Assembly: GCA_902594005.1 (NCBI GenBank)
Contig: CACJKN010000008.1
Span: 1-43,028 of the forward strand
Length of the DNA stretch: 43,028 bases
Direction: 5' to 3'
From: an uncultured SAR86 cluster bacterium
Lineage (GTDB): Bacteria > Pseudomonadota > Gammaproteobacteria > Magnimaribacterales > D2472
The notes under the pieces were generated by a model, which was given only the letters and a program-made list of their open reading frames with translations, did not search any database and was not told where the DNA came from. A program made the position numbers and the translations under genes. Position 1 is the first letter of the stretch. Each line of letters begins with the position of its first letter. Below are positions 33,040-40,132 of this stretch, piece after piece.

Positions 33040-34843
33040 GTTTATAAAATTCTTAAGTATTTTGATAATTGTAAACTCATGCAGTTCTGGATCTGGTTCA
33101 TCTAATGAAACATCCTCACCAGAACTTGTAATAAGTTATTCAAATCTCAATAACTTAAAAAGCTATGAATTAGTTAATCTAAATATTAATTCAAATCTGA
33201 ATTGTGAATTTAATATTGCTTCTAATGATATTTATTGGGTAAAAACCACAAACAATAAAAATTTCTTATTTAGAGCGCCTGTAACAATGCAGGTTAGTGA
33301 AATAAAAAGTCTAACTATAACTTCTATTTCTTCTTCTGAGTGTCCTTATAAATCTGAAACTATTAGTTTTGAGGTGAGTAGAAATCCAGATCTTTTAAAG
33401 TTTTTGCCCTCTCCTCAACCGATAAATGAAGATGAAACAAAATCAGACTTCTTTGTGTCTCATGGATTAGGATTTGGTGGTATTGAAATTAGTGATACAT
33501 ATACTGCAACGATTTGCTACCCAACACCAAACGACTGCACTACTTATGAAAATGAATTATTTGGTCAAGATGCTCATAATATGGCTACTGGTGACTTCAA
33601 CGCTGATGGTTTTGAAGATATTGTCATTGCATGGGCAATTTTTCCTCACACGGTTGAGTTGAGTCAAAAAATTAATGCGCCTGTAGAAATTTATCTTAAT
33701 GATGGTCAGGGAAATCTTTATGAAGACAATGCTATTTACAAATTAGGTCAGCCTCCAACTCATCCAGCTCCCTACAGGTTAGCTATTGAAGATTTCAATG
33801 GAGATGGAATTGATGATATCTTTGCCGGATCAATGGGTCTTCAATATAGAGATCCAGACTACTCAAATAATTTTATTGAGCCTTACCCAGATCTTTTACT
33901 GCTAAGTGATACTAATGGAAAATTTTATGATGCTTCTTCAAATATAGATGACCAAAATGATGGTAATGGAAAGTTATGTGGCTTTAGTCACGATGCTAGT
34001 GCTGGTGATTTTGATAATGATGGAGATATTGATATATATGCATGCAATATTCTCCTAGTAAATGATGGATTAGGTTTTTTTACATTCGAAGCTAATTTAG
34101 ATAGAAATTTACAATTTCAATATGGTAATCCAATGTCCAGTTTAATGGTTGATATTAATAATGATGAATATGATGATCTAATCTTTTGGAATTTTGATAA
34201 CAGATGGAGCTTTGAAACTAATCCTCATGAAGGACATATAGTTCTTAGTAACGGCTCTCCAAATATTAATGAATGGGAATTAAAAATATTACCTGCGGGT
34301 CCCTTTGGAGTAAACCACAACAAATATAATCATGCTGATTGGGGTGACCTCAACAACGATGGATATATGGACGTTGTTGTAGCCGTAACAAGGGACATTC
34401 CTTATTATGAAGGTGCGTATTTACAAATCCTTCTTAATGACACCAATGGGAACCTTATAGATGTGACAGAAAATAATTTCCCAGACCAGATACGTGAAGC
34501 ATCGCATCATGGAGAAGGTAATATTTATCTAAGAGACTTTGATTCAGATGGTGATTTAGACATTTTTCATTCTACTAGAGATTACACAGAAATTAATGGT
34601 GCTCATATTGCAATCAACAATGGTAATGGAGTTTTCACCTCCCTAAATGACTCTTATTTACCAAAAAGACCTGTTAAGGATTCATTTTCTAATAATAAAT
34701 CTATCGCTAAAGGATTGCCTATAAATTTAGACAATGAGGGATGCCTTGATCTAATAAGTGCTGCTGATGTTTGGGGTGATTCAAATAAAACAGTTAATTA
34801 TTTATATTCTTTAATTAATATAAATTGCAGCTTCTCAAATTAG
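33023..34843 (+). CDS. FG-GAP / VCBS repeat lipoprotein
   Basis: ATG at 33023 is preferred over longer frames because it gives a lipoprotein signal: LNKFIKFLSILIIVNSCSSGSGSS, with lipidation at Cys after VNS. About 606 aa. The mature protein carries repeated calcium-binding FG-GAP motifs: DFNADGFEDIVIAW, DFNGDGIDDIFAG, DFDNDGDIDIYACN, DINNDEYDDLIFW, DLNNDGYMDVVVAV and DFDSDGDLDIFHS, forming a likely beta-propeller. These domains bind ligands or surfaces in secreted proteins. Its 17-nt overlap with the sulfatase suggests that the two are made together, for example to hold or sense a sulfated glycan. Confidence 0.87.
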   Translation: MLNLNKFIKFLSILIIVNSCSSGSGSSNETSSPELVISYSNLNNLKSYELVNLNINSNLNCEFNIASNDIYWVKTTNNKNFLFRAPVTMQVSEIKSLTITSISSSECPYKSETISFEVSRNPDLLKFLPSPQPINEDETKSDFFVSHGLGFGGIEISDTYTATICYPTPNDCTTYENELFGQDAHNMATGDFNADGFEDIVIAWAIFPHTVELSQKINAPVEIYLNDGQGNLYEDNAIYKLGQPPTHPAPYRLAIEDFNGDGIDDIFAGSMGLQYRDPDYSNNFIEPYPDLLLLSDTNGKFYDASSNIDDQNDGNGKLCGFSHDASAGDFDNDGDIDIYACNILLVNDGLGFFTFEANLDRNLQFQYGNPMSSLMVDINNDEYDDLIFWNFDNRWSFETNPHEGHIVLSNGSPNINEWELKILPAGPFGVNHNKYNHADWGDLNNDGYMDVVVAVTRDIPYYEGAYLQILLNDTNGNLIDVTENNFPDQIREASHHGEGNIYLRDFDSDGDLDIFHSTRDYTEINGAHIAINNGNGVFTSLNDSYLPKRPVKDSFSNNKSIAKGLPINLDNEGCLDLISAADVWGDSNKTVNYLYSLININCSFSN

Positions 34844-34863
34844 AGAAAAATCAGTAAAACAGC

Positions 34864-34869
34864 TAAAAT
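34864..34869 (+). promoter_or_regulatory. -10-like box 7 nt before the MBL gene
   Basis: TAAAAT (five of six consensus bases), then 7 nt, then ATG at 34877. No Shine-Dalgarno. It may give the MBL-membrane protein-GST unit its own leaderless or nearly leaderless start. Confidence 0.35.
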
Positions 34870-34876
34870 TATCCTT

Positions 34877-35929
34877 ATGAAAAAAGCATTAATTTTAATA
34901 GGTTTTGTAGTCTCAATATTTCTAATTGGCTTGGCATCATTAAATTCTCATTCAGTACAAGACAGAATCTTGAATACAGGTTTAAAGAATATACTAGCTG
35001 GCGTAGAGCCTTTCTTAGATAAAGAAGACTCTTTAAAGGTTGTTGTTTGTGGTTCAAGATCACCTCTTCCATCTCCAGGAAGAGCTGAAGCGTGTATCCT
35101 TGTGGAAGCTGGTGATGATATATATATTTTTGATCTAGGTAATGGGAGTATGGATAACCTTACTCAATTTCAAGTTCCGTGGCCAAATGTAAAGGCAGTT
35201 TTAATAACACATATGCATTCAGATCATATCGCAGACTTACCAGATGCTCATCTTCAATCTTGGGTCCAAGGACGAAGTTCACCATTAATGGTTTACGGAC
35301 CAGAGGGCATAAATCTTGTTACACAAGGATTTGAGTTGGCATACTCAGCCGATTATCAGTACAGAAATGAACATCATGGAGATGAAATGTTACCAATGAG
35401 TATTGCGGGATTTAATGCAATTCAACTTATGGATAATCAATTCATTCCAAATGATACTCCGGGATTAGAAATATTACCGTTTGTGGTAGATCATTATCCA
35501 GTAAATTCAGCCTTCGGTTTTAAAATATCCTATAAAGGAAGAACGGTGGTTATAAGTGGAGATACTATTCATGATGGAAGTGTTCAAAAGTATTCAAAAG
35601 ATGCTGATTTATTAGTGCATTCGGCTATTTCAATAGATATAGTTGAAAGGATGAGAGAGATTGCTCCATTGCCACAATTGAACAAAATTCTATTTGATAT
35701 TCAGGACTATCACACAACCATAAAGGAAGCGGGTGAAATTTCTAGAGATGCTAATGTAAAACATTTACTCATTTACCATGCCATACCTACACCTCGAAAT
35801 AAAATCATGGAGGATGTTTTTTTTAGGCCGCTTGTTGGCGTATTTGATTCTTACACTCTTTCAGATGATGGAACCAGAGTGATTATGCCAGTGGGGAGTG
35901 ATGAAGTTATTATTGATCAGATCAATTAA
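34877..35929 (+). CDS. metallo-beta-lactamase-fold hydrolase, RNase Z/arylsulfatase-like, exported
   Basis: 350 aa with an N-terminal signal or anchor (KKALILIGFVVSIFLIGLASL). The zinc motif THMHSDHIADLPD (HxHxDH) lies near residues 112-124. Further ligands are likely in VVDHYPVNSAFG, VISGDTIHDG, and a terminal His in LIYHAIPTP. It resembles MBL hydrolases of the RNase Z/AtsA type but is exported, so tRNA processing is unlikely; ester or sulfate-ester hydrolysis in the periplasm is more plausible. Its stop overlaps the next start as TAATG. Confidence 0.87.
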   Translation: MKKALILIGFVVSIFLIGLASLNSHSVQDRILNTGLKNILAGVEPFLDKEDSLKVVVCGSRSPLPSPGRAEACILVEAGDDIYIFDLGNGSMDNLTQFQVPWPNVKAVLITHMHSDHIADLPDAHLQSWVQGRSSPLMVYGPEGINLVTQGFELAYSADYQYRNEHHGDEMLPMSIAGFNAIQLMDNQFIPNDTPGLEILPFVVDHYPVNSAFGFKISYKGRTVVISGDTIHDGSVQKYSKDADLLVHSAISIDIVERMREIAPLPQLNKILFDIQDYHTTIKEAGEISRDANVKHLLIYHAIPTPRNKIMEDVFFRPLVGVFDSYTLSDDGTRVIMPVGSDEVIIDQIN

Positions 35930-36393
35930 TGAAATTATTTCCTTCTGATCTAAATAATCAATATAAAGGTTCAAAATTTGTTCAGTATGGATTGTATCCA
36001 ATTTTTGCAATTTATATTTTTAGATCTCTTGTACATTTTCTTGCAGAAAATTCAGGTCTTGTTGGTATTGCAACTATTAAAGAATTTCCAATTATCGATG
36101 GTTTAGATCCAAATAATATTATTTACTTATTTGCTTCATTATGGGGTGCAACGCAAGTATCGTTGACTGTAATCTTATTAATTATATTTATAAAGTATAA
36201 GAATCTTATTCCTCTAATATATTTAATATGTCTACTAGATCAGTGTTTTAGATTAATTTCAGGCTATCTTCATCCTCTTGGTGAAGATTATTATATAAAT
36301 ACACCACCAGGTGTTATTTCAAATATACCAGTATTGTTATACTTAATTTTTATGTTTTATTTATCATTAAGAGGAAATTCTAAACATGATTGA
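35929..36393 (+). CDS. integral membrane protein of unknown function (154 aa)
   Basis: Four hydrophobic helices can be seen: about residues 20-36 ([18 protein letters not shown]), 66-86 ([24 protein letters not shown]), 92-108 ([20 protein letters not shown]) and 131-147 ([17 protein letters not shown]). No recognised domain. It is translationally coupled to the exported MBL hydrolase (TAATG) and overlaps the following GST by 8 nt, so it may work with one of them. Confidence 0.72.
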   Translation: MKLFPSDLNNQYKGSKFVQYGLYPIFAIYIFRSLVHFLAENSGLVGIATIKEFPIIDGLDPNNIIYLFASLWGATQVSLTVILLIIFIKYKNLIPLIYLICLLDQCFRLISGYLHPLGEDYYINTPPGVISNIPVLLYLIFMFYLSLRGNSKHD

Positions 36394-37066
36394 TTTATAT
36401 ACATCACCAACCCCAAACGGTCATAAAATATCTTGTGCATTGGAAGCAATGGACCTCGATTACAATGCAATACTCGTTAATTTAATGGAAGGTGAACAAC
36501 ATAAACCCGACTTCCTTGAGATAAGTCCAAATGGAAAGATACCCGCAATTATTGATCAAGAAAATGGTTTTAAGCTTGCTGAATCAGGTGCAATCTTAAT
36601 ATATCTAGCTGATAAAACTGGGCTCCTGCTTCCAACAGATAAAGAAAAAAGAGCACGAACTATAGAATGGCTAATGTTTCAAATGGGTCATATTGGTCCA
36701 ATGATGGGTCAAGCTAATGTCTTTTTTAGATATTTTCCTGAAAAACTCCAACCTGCTATTGATAGATATCAAAATGAATGTAGAAGACTCTTTGAAGTCC
36801 TTGATAATAATTTAAAGAATAATGAATGGGTTGCTGGTGAATACTCCATTGCTGATATTGCTAATTGGTGCTGGGTTAGAACGCACAACTGGTCAGGGGT
36901 TTCTATAGATGGTTTAGAGCATCTAGATAGATGGAAAAATGCAATGTATGAACAGCCTGGGATGAAGGCTGGCATAAAAGTACCAGTTCCTGTAGAGAAC
37001 ATCTTAAAAGATGCTGAAAAAGCTGAAGAGTTTTCAAAAAATACTGAAGGAATAGTTACTAAGTAA
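36386..37066 (+). CDS. glutathione S-transferase, YfcG/YghU-like (nu class)
   Basis: 226 aa. The N-terminal domain [21 protein letters not shown] with TPNGHK replaces the usual catalytic Tyr/Ser region and is typical of the YfcG/YghU disulfide-bond oxidoreductase group. [15 protein letters not shown] and [14 protein letters not shown] complete the thioredoxin-fold half. The C-terminal helical domain has [20 protein letters not shown] and [17 protein letters not shown]. These enzymes act on glutathione disulfides or peroxides in the cytoplasm. It is the last gene of its plus-strand run, convergent with an SDR across 30 nt. I see no clear terminator there. Confidence 0.9.
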   Translation: MIDLYTSPTPNGHKISCALEAMDLDYNAILVNLMEGEQHKPDFLEISPNGKIPAIIDQENGFKLAESGAILIYLADKTGLLLPTDKEKRARTIEWLMFQMGHIGPMMGQANVFFRYFPEKLQPAIDRYQNECRRLFEVLDNNLKNNEWVAGEYSIADIANWCWVRTHNWSGVSIDGLEHLDRWKNAMYEQPGMKAGIKVPVPVENILKDAEKAEEFSKNTEGIVTK

Positions 37067-37096
37067 AGAACAAATTTCTATTTTTATAACGGGTAA

Positions 37097-37972
37097 TTAC
37101 TTATTTCTTGTAAATAAATTCCTAAAAAATGGCCATACCCAAATAATTTTTAAGAAATGTTTTGGGGAAAGCCTGCTCATAAGGTCATAAAAATGCGCAT
37201 CGGCTCCAATCAAGATACGTTTATTTTTCTTTTTAATATTTTTTATTATTACTTTAGCGGCATATTCAGGCGATGATGGAGCATTGTTTTTAAATTGATC
37301 TGCCGCTTCTTCAATAGTTGATGCATTTGCACCAAAAATAGCAGCACCTGCATCATCAGCCTCAAAGCTCTTGAATTTTGATGCATGGTATATGTTTGTT
37401 CCAATGTGTCCTGGAAACACACAATAAACCTCAACTGGTGATTCAGCCATTTCCATTTCTAGAGCCAGGGACTCAGTAAATGCTTTGACACCAAACTTTC
37501 CAACGTTATAAATAGATTGTTTCGGGACACTAAAAAGGCCAAAAATTGATGAAGTATTAACAATTGCTGATACTGGTCTTTTTCGAAGATGGGGTAGAAA
37601 AACAGTACTCATCTGAATAACTGAATTAAGGAGGATATCCATACCAAAATTCCAATCATCCTCATCAACTTCATCAACAGTTCCAACCACCGATAAGCCT
37701 GCATTATTAAAAATAATATCAATATTGTTATGCAGTTCAATTATCTTATCTGGAAGTTCATTTATCCTATCTTTATCTCTTAGATCAAAGTTATGTGTTG
37801 AAACAGAAATATTTTTTGAACTTAAAAGAGACTTTGTCTCTTCAAGTGTTTCATTATTCCAATCAACTAACGCTAAGTTACACCCCTCCTCAGCAAGCTG
37901 AAGAGCCAATGCGCGACCTATTCCAGATCCAGCACCAGTTATTAAGGCAACTTTGTTATTAAAATCTTTCAT
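37097..37972 (-). CDS. short-chain dehydrogenase/reductase
   Basis: 291-aa classical SDR: cofactor motif TGAGSGIGRALALQLAEEG (about residues 13-31), NNAG in FNNAGLSVVG, catalytic Ser in VNTSSIFG, and YNVGKFGVKAFTESLALE with YxxxK. The long C-terminal tail ends with a hydrophobic stretch (HFLKIIWVWPFFRNLFTRNK) that may touch the membrane. Substrate unknown; similar proteins include lipid- or acyl-alcohol-oxidising SDRs. It is 18 nt after the DUF2237 gene. Confidence 0.88.
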   Translation of the reverse strand: MKDFNNKVALITGAGSGIGRALALQLAEEGCNLALVDWNNETLEETKSLLSSKNISVSTHNFDLRDKDRINELPDKIIELHNNIDIIFNNAGLSVVGTVDEVDEDDWNFGMDILLNSVIQMSTVFLPHLRKRPVSAIVNTSSIFGLFSVPKQSIYNVGKFGVKAFTESLALEMEMAESPVEVYCVFPGHIGTNIYHASKFKSFEADDAGAAIFGANASTIEEAADQFKNNAPSSPEYAAKVIIKNIKKKNKRILIGADAHFYDLMSRLSPKHFLKIIWVWPFFRNLFTRNK

Positions 37973-37990
37973 ATAGAAATTCTTATTAAC

Positions 37991-38359
37991 TTATTCTAAG
38001 TCTAAAGCGAATTCTTTTAAAATCTTTAGATCAACTAACTTAAGGACTTTTTTATTTGTTCTTCTTAAATATATCTTTGGAGCACATCCATTGTCATATG
38101 CCTCTTTCCACCTCAGTGCACAAACACACCATGAGTCCCCTTCTTTTAAACCAGGAAAATTAAATTCAGGTCTAGGAGTAATTAAATCATTTCCTTGATC
38201 AAAGGAAAATTGTAAAAATTTATCATTTATAAGACAGCAAACTATATGAAGCCCTTGATCATATTCATTAGTATTACAAAAACCATCTCTAAAAAAACCA
38301 GTTATTGGATCTGAGCAGCATTCGTGAAGGACTTCATCAAAAATATTTAATTGATTCAC
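37991..38359 (-). CDS. DUF2237 family protein
   Basis: 122-aa cytosolic protein of the DUF2237 family. Characteristic segments: ECCSDPITGFFRDGFCNTN, DQGLHIVCCLINDKFLQFS, GNDLITPRPEFNFPGLKEGD and WCVCALRWKEAYDNGCAP. Conserved Cys and His residues suggest metal or substrate binding; no function is established. Its start overlaps the stop of the 65-aa membrane protein as ATGA (4 nt). Confidence 0.9.
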   Translation of the reverse strand: MNQLNIFDEVLHECCSDPITGFFRDGFCNTNEYDQGLHIVCCLINDKFLQFSFDQGNDLITPRPEFNFPGLKEGDSWCVCALRWKEAYDNGCAPKIYLRRTNKKVLKLVDLKILKEFALDLE

Positions 38360-38553
38360 TTTTTATTTAAGTTCTTCAGATCAAAATATAAATAAACTGC
38401 ACCAAATAAAATGAATGCCCCAAAGAAATATAGTGCTAATGTCTGGGCTGTCTCCATATCAAGTCTGCCTGTTTGATATAAGAAAAGAATCACTGATGTT
38501 GAAAAACCAAGAATGACTAAAACTATTGTCGCTATTAATTTGTTCTTATTCAT
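38356..38553 (-). CDS. 65-aa two-helix membrane protein
   Basis: Two hydrophobic helices (about residues 7-26, IATIVLVILGFSTSVILFLY, and 40-57, LALYFFGAFILFGAVYLYF) with lysines at both ends. It is coupled by an ATGA overlap to DUF2237, which supports it as a real gene. A -10-like TAATAT lies exactly 6 nt before the ATG. No family recognised. Confidence 0.68.
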   Translation of the reverse strand: MNKNKLIATIVLVILGFSTSVILFLYQTGRLDMETAQTLALYFFGAFILFGAVYLYFDLKNLNKK

Positions 38554-38559
38554 AAGTAG

Positions 38560-38565
38560 ATATTA
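38560..38565 (-). promoter_or_regulatory. -10-like box 6 nt before the 65-aa gene
   Basis: Minus-strand TAATAT, six nucleotides (CTACTT), then ATG. The same hexamer and spacing occur before the gene starting at 711. It shares a 29-nt divergent intergenic region with the pip promoter. Confidence 0.4.
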
Positions 38566-38570
38566 TTTAT

Positions 38571-38576
38571 TATAAT
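38571..38576 (+). promoter_or_regulatory. perfect -10 box (TATAAT) 6 nt before pip
   Basis: TATAAT, then AAAACA, then ATG at 38583; no Shine-Dalgarno. The predicted start coincides with the start codon. It is only 5 nt from the opposing -10-like box at 38560-38565. Confidence 0.55.
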
Positions 38577-38582
38577 AAAACA

Positions 38583-39536
38583 ATGGCTAATCCATCCACT
38601 CTTTATCCAAAAATTGAACCTTTTAATACTGGTTTCTATAACGTTGATGGACATCAAATTTACTATGAGCAATGTGGAAATCCTAATGGAAAACCTGCTG
38701 TTTTTCTTCATGGAGGACCTGGTGGAGGTGGTAGTGAGGAGGTAAGAAGATTTTTTAATCCTGAAAAGTATAGACTTATAGTTTTTGATCAAAGAGGTTG
38801 TGGAAGAAGTAAGCCTCATGCATGTCTAGAAAATAATACAACATGGCATTTAGTTGAAGACATAGAAAATATTAGAGAATTATTAAATATAGATAAATGG
38901 CTTGTATTTGGTGGATCGTGGGGAAGTACACTAGCATTGGCTTACTCTCAAAAATATCCAAAATCAGTATTGGAGATTATTCTAAGAGGAGTATTTCTTT
39001 TGAGACAGCATGAGCTTGATTGGTTTTACCAATATGGTGCAAGCCAAATCTTTCCTGAAGCTTGGCAAGAATATATTAATATTATTGATTATGATAAAAG
39101 GGATAATTTAATTCTTGCTTACCAAGAAATATTTGCAAGCAACGATGAAGAAAAAAAATTGAATGCTGCAATCACATGGTCAAAATGGGAAGCGGCAACC
39201 AGTAATTTAAATTACAAGGAAAGTCAGATTACAGAATTTACAGATCCAAAATTTGCTTTAGGGTTTGCTCAAATTGAAAACCACTATTTTGTAAACAAAG
39301 GTTTTTTTGAATATGAGAATCAATTACTAGATGGTATTGATAATATACGTCATATACCATGCGTAATAATTCAAGGAAGATATGATATTGTTTGTCCAAT
39401 TTCTACAGCATGGGAACTTTCAATGAAGTGGCCGGAAGCTGAATTTAAGGTAGCTAAAAACTCTGGTCACTCAGCTTTTGAAGATGAAATAGCAGAAACT
39501 CTAATTCAATATACTGATAAATTTTCTAAAACTTAA
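38583..39536 (+). CDS. pip: proline iminopeptidase
   Basis: Peptidase family S33, removing N-terminal proline from peptides, cytoplasmic. At 317 aa it has the standard length. Motifs: LYPKIEPFNTGFYNVDGHQIYYEQCGNP, oxyanion loop HGGPGGGGSEEVRRFF, FDQRGCGRSKPHA, nucleophile GGSWGSTLALAYSQ (Ser around residue 111), acidic residue in IIQGRYDIVCP, and His in AKNSGHSAFEDE. It belongs with ggt and the S8 protease in a peptide-use theme. Its end overlaps the convergent propeptide-like gene by 4 nt. Confidence 0.96.
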   Translation: MANPSTLYPKIEPFNTGFYNVDGHQIYYEQCGNPNGKPAVFLHGGPGGGGSEEVRRFFNPEKYRLIVFDQRGCGRSKPHACLENNTTWHLVEDIENIRELLNIDKWLVFGGSWGSTLALAYSQKYPKSVLEIILRGVFLLRQHELDWFYQYGASQIFPEAWQEYINIIDYDKRDNLILAYQEIFASNDEEKKLNAAITWSKWEAATSNLNYKESQITEFTDPKFALGFAQIENHYFVNKGFFEYENQLLDGIDNIRHIPCVIIQGRYDIVCPISTAWELSMKWPEAEFKVAKNSGHSAFEDEIAETLIQYTDKFSKT

Positions 39537-40129
39537 TCCGGAAGGTCGTTTGGATTTATTACATCATAATTAGCTAAACTAACGAGATCATCTTTTTTTA
39601 TAATCTTAATAGTGTTCTCAATGGTGTTTACAGAGGTTGAAAAAATTGCAGCATTTATACTGGGAAAAGATCTTTCAAGAACAAGACCATATGATTTTGC
39701 GAAAGCATTAAAATTAACTTTATTTTTGAAAACAACCTCAATGGAGCCATCTGTAAAATAAATATTTTTATTATTATCTATCAATACTTTTAATTCTCTT
39801 TTAGGGATGGAAATATCTACTTGATCAGATTTTATTTTAGAATTAATACTGTTGAACAAAGATCCCTTTTCTAACTCATAAGCATAATTACCAATTACAA
39901 CAATACCCTGCCCTGAAATATCATCATTTCTGAGGTTTATGGCATAAGATTCCAAAACTAATGAATATTCTTTTTCATATGAATTAATCGATTGAATTTG
40001 GACAGTATTCTTTTCTTGGTTTAGATAGACCGGTTCAGATCGTTTAATTTTTCTTTCATTAGAATAAGACAAAGTCTGCAATGGAATAAATGTTAATAAA
40101 AATAATCCTATATATAAAAATCTAATCAT
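39533..40129 (-). CDS. secreted protein with subtilisin propeptide-like C-terminal domain
   Basis: 198 aa with a signal peptide (IRFLYIGLFLLTFIPLQTLS). Residues about 128-190 have the order expected of an inhibitor-I9/fervidolysin-type propeptide: strand SIEVVFK, helix NFNAFAKSYG, strand LVLERSFPSI, strand NAAIFSTS, helix TIENTIKIIKK and strand SLANYDVINPND. In most S8 proteases this domain sits directly before the catalytic domain and serves as folding chaperone and inhibitor. Here it is a separate gene 3 nt downstream of a S8 protease that lacks it. Residues 24-125 are not recognised. The trans-propeptide role is inferred. Confidence 0.65.
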   Translation of the reverse strand: MIRFLYIGLFLLTFIPLQTLSYSNERKIKRSEPVYLNQEKNTVQIQSINSYEKEYSLVLESYAINLRNDDISGQGIVVIGNYAYELEKGSLFNSINSKIKSDQVDISIPKRELKVLIDNNKNIYFTDGSIEVVFKNKVNFNAFAKSYGLVLERSFPSINAAIFSTSVNTIENTIKIIKKDDLVSLANYDVINPNDLPD

Positions 40130-40132
40130 TTT

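Noticed and set aside
32924-34843. Longer FG-GAP protein starting inside the sulfatase gene
   Set aside because: The upstream part only translates sulfatase sequence in another frame. ATG at 33023 gives a proper lipoprotein signal peptide.
37067-37096. A convergent terminator between the second GST and the SDR
   Set aside because: No stem of useful length followed by a T-run on either strand could be found.
38550-38819. An 89-codon minus-strand frame opposite the pip start
   Set aside because: Ser/Thr/Ile-rich composition typical of antisense translation of AT-rich genes, over a conserved peptidase coding region.
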